This document shows, piece after piece, positions 53,301 through 64,000 of a stretch of 64,000 nt of DNA. Below the pieces are notes generated by a model, which worked only from the letters and a program-made list of their open reading frames with translations, was not told the origin of the DNA and made no database searches. This DNA comes from Rhynchopus sp. YZ270_cl-10 (Eukaryota; Euglenozoa; Diplonemea; Diplonemida; Diplonemidae). The position numbers and the translations under genes are program-made. Positions within the stretch are counted from its first letter, which is position 1. Each line of letters begins with the position of its first letter. Where the stretch lies: positions 444,176-508,175 of the forward strand of contig OZ037914.1 in NCBI GenBank assembly GCA_964035575.1, read 5' to 3'.

Positions 53301-56300
53301 AGACGGTGCGTTTTGTAGCGTACAAAACCGACGCTTTTAGACGGTGCGTTCTGTTACGTACAAAACCAGCGCTTTTAGACGGTGCGTTTTGTTACGTACA
53401 AAACCGGCGCTTTTAGACGGTGCGTTTTGTAGCGTACAAAACCGACGCTTTTAGACGGTGCGTTCTGTTGCGTACAAAACCAGCGCTTTTAGACGGTGCG
53501 TTTTGTTACGTACAAAACCGGCGCTTTTAGACGGTGCGTTCTGTTGCGTACAAAACCGACGCTTTTAGACGGTGCGTTCTGTTGCGTACAAAACCGGCGC
53601 TTTTAGACGGTGCGTTCTGTTGCGTACAAAACCGACGCTTGTAGACGGTGCGTTCTGTTGCGTACAAAACCGACGCTTTTAGACGGTGCGTTCTGTTGCG
53701 TACAAAACCGACGCTTTTAGACGGTGCGTTTTGTAGCGTACAAAACCGACGCTTTTAGACGGTGCGTTTTGTAGCGTACAAAACCGACGCTTTTAGACGG
53801 TGCGTTTTGTAGCGTACAAAACCGACGCTTTTAGACGGTGCGTTCTGTTGCGTACAAAACCAGCGCTTTTAGACGGTGCGTTTTGTTACGTACAAAACCG
53901 GCGCTTTTAGACGGTGCGTTTTGTAGCGTACAAAACCGACGCTTTTAGACGGTGCGTTCTGTTGCGTACAAAACCAGCGCTTTTAGACGGTGCGTTTTGT
54001 TACGTACAAAACCGGCGCTTTTAGACGGTGCGTTCTGTTGCGTACAAAACCGACGCTTTTAGACGGTGCGTTTTGTTACGTACAAAACCGGCGCTTTTAG
54101 ACGGTGCGTTTTGTAGCGTACAAAACCGACGCTTTTAGACGGTGCGTTCTGTTGCGTACAAAACCAGCGCTTTTAGACGGTGCGTTCTGTTACGTACAAA
54201 ACCGACGCTTTTAGACGGTGCGTTCTGTTACGTACAAAACCGGCGCTTTTCGACGGTGCGTTCTGTTGCGTACAAAACCAGCGCTTTTAGACGGTGCGTT
54301 TTGTTGCGTACAAAACCGGCGCTTTTAGACGGTGCGTTTTGTAGCGTACAAAACCGACGCTTTTAGACGGTGCGTTCTGTTGCGTACAAAACCGGCGCTT
54401 TTAGACGGTGCGTTTTGTAGCGTACAAAACCGGCGCTTTTAGACGGTGCGTTCTGTTGCGTACAAAACCGACGCTTTTAGACGGTGCGTTTTGTAGCGTA
54501 CAAAACCGGCGCTTTTAGACGGTGCGTTTTGTCGCGTACAAAACCGGCGCTTTTAGACGGTGCGTTCTGTTGCGTACAAAACCGGCGCTTTTAGACGGTG
54601 CGTTCTGTTGCGTACAAAACCGACGCTTTTAGACGGTGCGTTCTGTTGCGTACAAAACCGGCGCTTTTAGACGGTGCGTTTTGTAGCGTACAAAACCGGC
54701 GCTTTTAGACGGTGCGTTCTGTTGCGTACAAAACCGACGCTTTTAGACGGTGCGTTTTGTAGCGTACAAAACCGGCGCTTTTAGACGGTGCGTTCTGTTG
54801 CGTACAAAACCGACGCTTTTAGACGGTGCGTTCTGTTGCGTACAAAACCGGCGCTTTTAGACGGTGCGTTCTGTTGCGTACAAAACCGACGCTTTTAGAC
54901 GGTGCGTTCTGTTGCGTACAAAACCGGCGCTTTTAGACGGTGCGTTTTGTAGCGTACAAAACCGGCGCTTTTAGACGGTGCGTTTTGTAGCGTACAAAAC
55001 CGGCGCTTTTAGACGGTGCGTTCTGTTGCGTACAAAACCGGCGCTTTTAGACGGTGCGTTTTGTAGCGTACAAAACCGGCGCTTTTAGACGGTGCGTTCT
55101 GTTGCGTACAAAACCGACGCTTTTAGACGGTGCGTTCTGTTGCGTACAAAACCGGCGCTTTTAGACGGTGCGTTTTGTAGCGTACAAAACCGGCGCTTTT
55201 AGACGGTGCGTTCTGTTGCGTACAAAACCGGCGCTTTTAGACGGTGCGTTCTGTTGCGTACAAAACCGACGCTTTTAGACGGTGCGTTCTGTTGCGTACA
55301 AAACCGGCGCTTGTAGACGGTGCGTTTTGTAGCGTACAAAACCGACGCTTTTAGACGGTGCGTTTTGTTACGTACAAAACCGACGCTTTTAGACGGTGCG
55401 TTTTGTAGCGTACAAAACCGACGCTTTTAGACGGTGCGTTCTGTTACGTACAAAACCAGCGCTTTTAGACGGTGCGTTCTGTTACGTACAAAACCGACGC
55501 TTTTAGACGGTGCGTTCTGTTACGTACAAAACCGGCGCTTTTCGACGGTGCGTTCTGTTGCGTACAAAACCAGCGCTTTTAGACGGTGCGTTTTGTTGCG
55601 TACAAAACGGGCGCTTTTAGACGGTGCGTTCTGTTGCGTACAAAACCGACGCTTTTAGACGGTGCGTTCTGTTGCGTACAAAACCGGCGCTTTTAGACGG
55701 TGCGTTCTGTTGCGTACAAAACCGACGCTTGTAGACGGTGCGTTCTGTTGCGTACAAAACCGACGCTTTTAGACGGTGCGTTCTGTTGCGTACAAAACCG
55801 GCGCTTTTAGACGGTGCGTTTTGTAGCGTACAAAACCGGCGCTTTTAGACGGTGCGTTCTGTTGCGTACAAAACCGGCGCTTTTAGACGGTGCGTTTTGT
55901 AGCGTACAAAACCGACGCTTTTAGACGGTGCGTTCTGTTACGTACAAAACCAGCGCTTTTAGACGGTGCGTTTTGTTACGTACAAAACCGACGCTTTTAG
56001 ACGGTGCGTTTTGTAGCGTACAAAACCGACGCTTTTAGACGGTGCGTTCTGTTACGTACAAAACCAGCGCTTTTAGACGGTGCGTTTTGTTACGTACAAA
56101 ACCGGCGCTTTTAGACGGTGCGTTCTGTTGCGTACAAAACCGACGCTTTTAGACGGTGCGTTCTGTTGCGTACAAAACCGGCGCTTTTAGACGGTGCGTT
56201 CTGTTGCGTACAAAACCGACGCTTGTAGACGGTGCGTTCTGTTGCGTACAAAACCGACGCTTTTAGACGGTGCGTTCTGTTGCGTACAAAACCGGCGCTT

Positions 56301-59300
56301 TTAGACGGTGCGTTCTGTTGCGTACAAAACCGGCGCTTTTAGACGGTGCGTTTTGTAGCGTACAAAACCGACGCTTTTAGACGGTGCGTTTTGTAGCGTA
56401 CAAAACCGACGCTTTTAGACGGTGCGTTCTGTTGCGTACAAAACCGGCGCTTTTAGACGGTGCGTTCTGTTGCGTACAAAACCGGCGCTTTTAGACGGTG
56501 CGTTCTGTTGCGTACAAAACCGACGCTTGTAGACGGTGCGTTCTGTTGCGTACAAAACCGACGCTTTTAGACGGTGCGTTCTGTTGCGTACAAAACCGGC
56601 GCTTTTAGACGGTGCGTTCTGTTGCGTACAAAACCGGCGCTTTTAGACGGTGCGTTTTGTAGCGTACAAAACCGACGCTTTTAGACGGTGCGTTTTGTAG
56701 CGTACAAAACCGGCGCTTTTAGACGGTGCGTTCTGTTGCGTACAAAACCGACGCTTGTAGACGGTGCGTTCTGTTGCGTACAAAACCGACGCTTTTAGAC
56801 GGTGCGTTCTGTTGCGTACAAAACCGGCGCTTTTAGACGGTGCGTTCTGTTGCGTACAAAACCGACGCTTGTAGACGGTGCGTTCTGTTGCGTACAAAAC
56901 CGACGCTTTTAGACGGTGCGTTCTGTTGCGTACAAAACCGGCGCTTTTAGACGGTGCGTTTTGTAGCGTACAAAACCGACGCTTTTAGACGGTGCGTTTT
57001 GTAGCGTACAAAACCGACGCTTTTAGACGGTGCGTTTTGTAGCGTACAAAACCGACGCTTTTAGACGGTGCGTTCTGTTACGTACAAAACCAGCGCTTTT
57101 AGACGGTGCGTTTTGTTACGTACAAAACCGGCGCTTTTAGACGGTGCGTTTTGTAGCGTACAAAACCGACGCTTTTAGACGGTGCGTTCTGTTACGTACA
57201 AAACCAGCGCTTTTAGACGGTGCGTTTTGTTACGTACAAAACCGGCGCTTTTAGACGGTGCGTTCTGTTGCGTACAAAACCGACGCTTTTAGACGGTGCG
57301 TTCTGTTGCGTACAAAACCGGCGCTTTTAGACGGTGCGTTCTGTTGCGTACAAAACCGACGCTTGTAGACGGTGCGTTCTGTTGCGTACAAAACCGACGC
57401 TTTTAGACGGTGCGTTCTGTTACGTACACAACCAGCGCTTTTAGACGGTGCGTTTTGTAGCGTACAAAACCGACGCTTTTAGACGGTGCGTTTTGTTACG
57501 TACAAAACCGGCGCTTTTAGACGGTGCGTTTTGTAGCGTACAAAACCGACGCTTTTAGACGGTGCGTTCTGTTACGTACAAAACCAGCGCTTTTAGACGG
57601 TGCGTTTTGTTACGTACAAAACCGGCGCTTTTAGACGGTGCGTTTTGTAGCGTACAAAACCGACGCTTTTAGACGGTGCGTTCTGTTGCGTACAAAACCA
57701 GCGCTTTTAGACGGTGCGTTTTGTTACGTACAAAACCGGCGCTTTTAGACGGTGCGTTCTGTTGCGTACAAAACCGACGCTTTTAGACGGTGCGTTCTGT
57801 TGCGTACAAAACCGGCGCTTTTAGACGGTGCGTTCTGTTGCGTACAAAACCGACGCTTGTAGACGGTGCGTTCTGTTGCGTACAAAACCGACGCTTTTAG
57901 ACGGTGCGTTCTGTTGCGTACAAAACCGACGCTTTTAGACGGTGCGTTTTGTAGCGTACAAAACCGACGCTTTTAGACGGTGCGTTTTGTAGCGTACAAA
58001 ACCGACGCTTTTAGACGGTGCGTTTTGTAGCGTACAAAACCGACGCTTTTAGACGGTGCGTTCTGTTGCGTACAAAACCAGCGCTTTTAGACGGTGCGTT
58101 TTGTTACGTACAAAACCGGCGCTTTTAGACGGTGCGTTTTGTAGCGTACAAAACCGACGCTTTTAGACGGTGCGTTCTGTTGCGTACAAAACCAGCGCTT
58201 TTAGACGGTGCGTTTTGTTACGTACAAAACCGGCGCTTTTAGACGGTGCGTTCTGTTGCGTACAAAACCGACGCTTTTAGACGGTGCGTTTTGTTACGTA
58301 CAAAACCGGCGCTTTTAGACGGTGCGTTTTGTAGCGTACAAAACCGACGCTTTTAGACGGTGCGTTCTGTTGCGTACAAAACCAGCGCTTTTAGACGGTG
58401 CGTTCTGTTACGTACAAAACCGACGCTTTTAGACGGTGCGTTCTGTAACGTACAAAACCGGCGCTTTTCGACGGTGCGTTCTGTTGCGTACAAAACCAGC
58501 GCTTTTAGACGGTGCGTTTTGTTGCGTACAAAACCGGCGCTTTTAGACGGTGCGTTTTGTAGCGTACAAAACCGACGCTTTTAGACGGTGCGTTCTGTTG
58601 CGTACAAAACCGGCGCTTTTAGACGGTGCGTTTTGTAGCGTACAAAACCGGCGCTTTTAGACGGTGCGTTCTGTTGCGTACAAAACCGACGCTTTTAGAC
58701 GGTGCGTTTTGTAGCGTACAAAACCGGCGCTTTTAGACGGTGCGTTTTGTCGCGTACAAAACCGGCGCTTTTAGACGGTGCGTTCTGTTGCGTACAAAAC
58801 CGGCGCTTTTAGACGGTGCGTTCTGTTGCGTACAAAACCGACGCTTTTAGACGGTGCGTTCTGTTGCGTACAAAACCGGCGCTTTTAGACGGTGCGTTTT
58901 GTAGCGTACAAAACCGGCGCTTTTAGACGGTGCGTTCTGTTGCGTACAAAACCGACGCTTTTAGACGGTGCGTTTTGTAGCGTACAAAACCGGCGCTTTT
59001 AGACGGTGCGTTCTGTTGCGTACAAAACCGACGCTTTTAGACGGTGCGTTCTGTTGCGTACAAAACCGGCGCTTTTAGACGGTGCGTTCTGTTGCGTACA
59101 AAACCGACGCTTTTAGACGGTGCGTTCTGTTGCGTACAAAACCGGCGCTTTTAGACGGTGCGTTTTGTAGCGTACAAAACCGGCGCTTTTAGACGGTGCG
59201 TTTTGTAGCGTACAAAACCGGCGCTTTTAGACGGTGCGTTCTGTTGCGTACAAAACCGACGCTTTTAGACGGTGCGTTTTGTAGCGTACAAAACCGGCGC

Positions 59301-62300
59301 TTTTAGACGGTGCGTTCTGTTGCGTACAAAACCGGCGCTTTTAGACGGTGCGTTTTGTAGCGTACAAAACCGGCGCTTTTAGACGGTGCGTTCTGTTGCG
59401 TACAAAACCGACGCTTTTAGACGGTGCGTTCTGTTGCGTACAAAACCGGCGCTTTTAGACGGTGCGTTTTGTAGCGTACAAAACCGGCGCTTTTAGACGG
59501 TGCGTTCTGTTGCGTACAAAACCGGCGCTTTTAGACGGTGCGTTCTGTTGCGTACAAAACCGGCGCTTTTAGACGGTGCGTTTTGTAGCGTACAAAACCG
59601 GCGCTTTTAGACGGTGCGTTCTGTTGCGTACAAAACCGACGCTTTTAGACGGTGCGTTCTGTTGCGTACAAAACCGGCGCTTGTAGACGGTGCGTTTTGT
59701 AGCGTACAAAACCGACGCTTTTAGACGGTGCGTTTTGTTACGTACAAAACCGACGCTTTTAGACGGTGCGTTTTGTAGCGTACAAAACCGACGCTTTTAG
59801 ACGGTGCGTTCTGTTACGTACAAAACCAGCGCTTTTAGACGGTGCGTTCTGTTACGTACAAAACCGACGCTTTTAGACGGTGCGTTCTGTTACGTACAAA
59901 ACCGGCGCTTTTCGACGGTGCGTTCTGTTGCGTACAAAACCAGCGCTTTTAGACGGTGCGTTTTGTTGCGTACAAAACGGGCGCTTTTAGACGGTGCGTT
60001 CTGTTGCGTACAAAACCGACGCTTTTAGACGGTGCGTTCTGTTGCGTACAAAACCGGCGCTTTTAGACGGTGCGTTCTGTTGCGTACAAAACCGACGCTT
60101 GTAGACGGTGCGTTCTGTTGCGTACAAAACCGACGCTTTTAGACGGTGCGTTCTGTTGCGTACAAAACCGGCGCTTTTAGACGGTGCGTTTTGTAGCGTA
60201 CAAAACCGGCGCTTTTAGACGGTGCGTTCTGTTGCGTACAAAACCGGCGCTTTTAGACGGTGCGTTTTGTAGCGTACAAAACCGACGCTTTTAGACGGTG
60301 CGTTCTGTTACGTACAAAACCAGCGCTTTTAGACGGTGCGTTTTGTTACGTACAAAACCGACGCTTTTAGACGGTGCGTTTTGTAGCGTACAAAACCGAC
60401 GCTTTTAGACGGTGCGTTCTGTTACGTACAAAACCAGCGCTTTTAGACGGTGCGTTTTGTTACGTACAAAACCGGCGCTTTTAGACGGTGCGTTCTGTTG
60501 CGTACAAAACCGACGCTTTTAGACGGTGCGTTCTGTTGCGTACAAAACCGGCGCTTTTAGACGGTGCGTTCTGTTGCGTACAAAACCGACGCTTGTAGAC
60601 GGTGCGTTCTGTTGCGTACAAAACCGACGCTTTTAGACGGTGCGTTCTGTTGCGTACAAAACCGGCGCTTTTAGACGGTGCGTTCTGTTGCGTACAAAAC
60701 CGGCGCTTTTAGACGGTGCGTTTTGTAGCGTACAAAACCGACGCTTTTAGACGGTGCGTTTTGTAGCGTACAAAACCGACGCTTTTAGACGGTGCGTTCT
60801 GTTGCGTACAAAACCGGCGCTTTTAGACGGTGCGTTCTGTTGCGTACAAAACCGGCGCTTTTAGACGGTGCGTTCTGTTGCGTACAAAACCGACGCTTGT
60901 AGACGGTGCGTTCTGTTGCGTACAAAACCGACGCTTTTAGACGGTGCGTTCTGTTGCGTACAAAACCGGCGCTTTTAGACGGTGCGTTCTGTTGCGTACA
61001 AAACCGGCGCTTTTAGACGGTGCGTTTTGTAGCGTACAAAACCGACGCTTTTAGACGGTGCGTTTTGTAGCGTACAAAACCGGCGCTTTTAGACGGTGCG
61101 TTCTGTTGCGTACAAAACCGACGCTTGTAGACGGTGCGTTCTGTTGCGTACAAAACCGACGCTTTTAGACGGTGCGTTCTGTTGCGTACAAAACCGGCGC
61201 TTTTAGACGGTGCGTTCTGTTGCGTACAAAACCGACGCTTGTAGACGGTGCGTTCTGTTGCGTACAAAACCGACGCTTTTAGACGGTGCGTTCTGTTGCG
61301 TACAAAACCGGCGCTTTTAGACGGTGCGTTTTGTAGCGTACAAAACCGACGCTTTTAGACGGTGCGTTTTGTAGCGTACAAAACCGACGCTTTTAGACGG
61401 TGCGTTTTGTAGCGTACAAAACCGACGCTTTTAGACGGTGCGTTCTGTTACGTACAAAACCAGCGCTTTTAGACGGTGCGTTTTGTTACGTACAAAACCG
61501 GCGCTTTTAGACGGTGCGTTTTGTAGCGTACAAAACCGACGCTTTTAGACGGTGCGTTCTGTTACGTACAAAACCAGCGCTTTTAGACGGTGCGTTTTGT
61601 TACGTACAAAACCGGCGCTTTTAGACGGTGCGTTCTGTTGCGTACAAAACCGACGCTTTTAGACGGTGCGTTCTGTTGCGTACAAAACCGGCGCTTTTAG
61701 ACGGTGCGTTCTGTTGCGTACAAAACCGACGCTTGTAGACGGTGCGTTCTGTTGCGTACAAAACCGACGCTTTTAGACGGTGCGTTCTGTTACGTACACA
61801 ACCAGCGCTTTTAGACGGTGCGTTTTGTAGCGTACAAAACCGACGCTTTTAGACGGTGCGTTTTGTTACGTACAAAACCGGCGCTTTTAGACGGTGCGTT
61901 TTGTAGCGTACAAAACCGACGCTTTTAGACGGTGCGTTCTGTTACGTACAAAACCAGCGCTTTTAGACGGTGCGTTTTGTTACGTACAAAACCGGCGCTT
62001 TTAGACGGTGCGTTTTGTAGCGTACAAAACCGACGCTTTTAGACGGTGCGTTCTGTTGCGTACAAAACCAGCGCTTTTAGACGGTGCGTTTTGTTACGTA
62101 CAAAACCGGCGCTTTTAGACGGTGCGTTCTGTTGCGTACAAAACCGACGCTTTTAGACGGTGCGTTCTGTTGCGTACAAAACCGGCGCTTTTAGACGGTG
62201 CGTTCTGTTGCGTACAAAACCGACGCTTGTAGACGGTGCGTTCTGTTGCGTACAAAACCGACGCTTTTAGACGGTGCGTTCTGTTGCGTACAAAACCGAC

Positions 62301-64000
62301 GCTTTTAGACGGTGCGTTTTGTAGCGTACAAAACCGACGCTTTTAGACGGTGCGTTTTGTAGCGTACAAAACCGACGCTTTTAGACGGTGCGTTTTGTAG
62401 CGTACAAAACCGACGCTTTTAGACGGTGCGTTCTGTTGCGTACAAAACCAGCGCTTTTAGACGGTGCGTTTTGTTACGTACAAAACCGGCGCTTTTAGAC
62501 GGTGCGTTCTGTTGCGTACAAAACCGACGCTTTTAGACGGTGCGTTTTGTTACGTACAAAACCGGCGCTTTTAGACGGTGCGTTTTGTAGCGTACAAAAC
62601 CGACGCTTTTAGACGGTGCGTTCTGTTGCGTACAAAACCAGCGCTTTTAGACGGTGCGTTCTGTTACGTACAAAACCGACGCTTTTAGACGGTGCGTTCT
62701 GTAACGTACAAAACCGGCGCTTTTCGACGGTGCGTTCTGTTGCGTACAAAACCAGCGCTTTTAGACGGTGCGTTTTGTTGCGTACAAAACCGGCGCTTTT
62801 AGACGGTGCGTTTTGTAGCGTACAAAACCGACGCTTTTAGACGGTGCGTTCTGTTGCGTACAAAACCGGCGCTTTTAGACGGTGCGTTTTGTAGCGTACA
62901 AAACCGGCGCTTTTAGACGGTGCGTTCTGTTGCGTACAAAACCGACGCTTTTAGACGGTGCGTTTTGTAGCGTACAAAACCGGCGCTTTTAGACGGTGCG
63001 TTTTGTCGCGTACAAAACCGGCGCTTTTAGACGGTGCGTTCTGTTGCGTACAAAACCGGCGCTTTTAGACGGTGCGTTCTGTTGCGTACAAAACCGACGC
63101 TTTTAGACGGTGCGTTCTGTTGCGTACAAAACCGGCGCTTTTAGACGGTGCGTTTTGTAGCGTACAAAACCGGCGCTTTTAGACGGTGCGTTCTGTTGCG
63201 TACAAAACCGACGCTTTTAGACGGTGCGTTTTGTAGCGTACAAAACCGGCGCTTTTAGACGGTGCGTTCTGTTGCGTACAAAACCGACGCTTTTAGACGG
63301 TGCGTTCTGTTGCGTACAAAACCGGCGCTTTTAGACGGTGCGTTCTGTTGCGTACAAAACCGACGCTTTTAGACGGTGCGTTCTGTTGCGTACAAAACCG
63401 GCGCTTTTAGACGGTGCGTTTTGTAGCGTACAAAACCGGCGCTTTTAGACGGTGCGTTTTGTAGCGTACAAAACCGGCGCTTTTAGACGGTGCGTTCTGT
63501 TGCGTACAAAACCGACGCTTTTAGACGGTGCGTTTTGTAGCGTACAAAACCGGCGCTTTTAGACGGTGCGTTCTGTTGCGTACAAAACCGGCGCTTTTAG
63601 ACGGTGCGTTTTGTAGCGTACAAAACCGGCGCTTTTAGACGGTGCGTTCTGTTGCGTACAAAACCGACGCTTTTAGACGGTGCGTTCTGTTGCGTACAAA
63701 ACCGGCGCTTTTAGACGGTGCGTTTTGTAGCGTACAAAACCGGCGCTTTTAGACGGTGCGTTCTGTTGCGTACAAAACCGGCGCTTTTAGACGGTGCGTT
63801 CTGTTGCGTACAAAACCGACGCTTTTAGACGGTGCGTTCTGTTGCGTACAAAACCGGCGCTTGTAGACGGTGCGTTTTGTAGCGTACAAAACCGACGCTT
63901 TTAGACGGTGCGTTTTGTTACGTACAAAACCGACGCTTTTAGACGGTGCGTTTTGTAGCGTACAAAACCGACGCTTTTAGACGGTGCGTTCTGTTACGTA
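44341..64000. repeat. 38-bp satellite with ~4.2-4.4-kb higher-order repeat
   Basis: About 517 head-to-tail monomers of ACGGTGCGTTCTGTTGCGTA plus CAAAACCGACGCTTTTAG, with no interruption and only whole-monomer length changes seen. The first two monomers (44341-44400) are degenerate, as expected at an array edge. The array runs off the right side. Variant monomers recur at fixed spacing of 4218, 4256 or 4370 bp (111, 112 or 115 monomers). 74-84-aa open frames inside are repeat artefacts. Confidence 0.97.

Noticed and set aside
49886-62840. Recurring 74-84-residue proteins inside the satellite
   Set aside because: They arise from monomer variants without stops and recur only because the higher-order unit recurs.
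44341-64000. CRISPR array
   Set aside because: The monomers are contiguous with no unique spacers, the context is eukaryotic and there are no cas genes.

Overview
This window comes from a nuclear chromosome of a unicellular eukaryote. It holds a cytosolic-type Hsp70 ending in EEVD, an alpha-tubulin N-acetyltransferase (so probably a flagellate or ciliate), a NAK-type protein kinase and a PPP phosphatase interrupted by two canonical GT-AG introns. It also holds a secreted animal-type transglutaminase, a spliceosomal-type 24-nt microexon candidate, and very large amounts of satellite, TIR elements and virus-like fossils. The reading frames use the standard code. I cannot place the organism more precisely than a free-living or host-associated protist.

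Layout. (1) 1-11.6 kb is a gene-poor mosaic of A/T hairpins, simple tandem repeats and nested mobile DNA. A Polinton-like packaging-ATPase fossil (about 3.88-4.57 kb) and a second virus-like fragment (11.24-11.57 kb) flank a 6.6-kb insertion, which carries a second 5.5-kb insertion with 138-bp inverted repeats and two related unknown ORFs. (2) 11.6-24.2 kb is a conserved gene block: a degenerate tRNA-Glu-like sequence, alpha-tubulin acetyltransferase, NAK-type kinase, a PPP phosphatase whose first intron holds a (TGG)224 tract and a 1.1-kb TIR element, and Hsp70. (3) 25.9-41.7 kb is a block of secreted and surface proteins: a transglutaminase, two almost identical 312-aa Cys-rich secreted proteins on a segmental duplication, and an 856-aa type I membrane protein made of 61 copies of a 12-residue, doubly N-glycosylatable repeat. 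A 701-bp hAT-type element with a perfect 8-bp target duplication lies between them. (4) 41.7-44.3 kb is repeat-rich and includes a short inverted copy of the element at 4.6/10.2-11.2 kb. (5) 44.34-64.0 kb is an unbroken 38-bp satellite (about 517 monomers) with a 111-115-monomer higher-order repeat; it runs off the window.

Every convincing host gene lies on the minus strand. The secreted block suggests an extracellular coat or matrix: a transglutaminase that could cross-link Gln and Lys, next to a mucin-like membrane protein whose stalk is rich in Gln and Lys and whose cytoplasmic tail has two acidic di-leucine sorting motifs. The NAK-type kinase 17 kb away belongs to a family that regulates the AP-2 adaptor reading such motifs. 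These functional links are inference; the domain calls themselves are strong.
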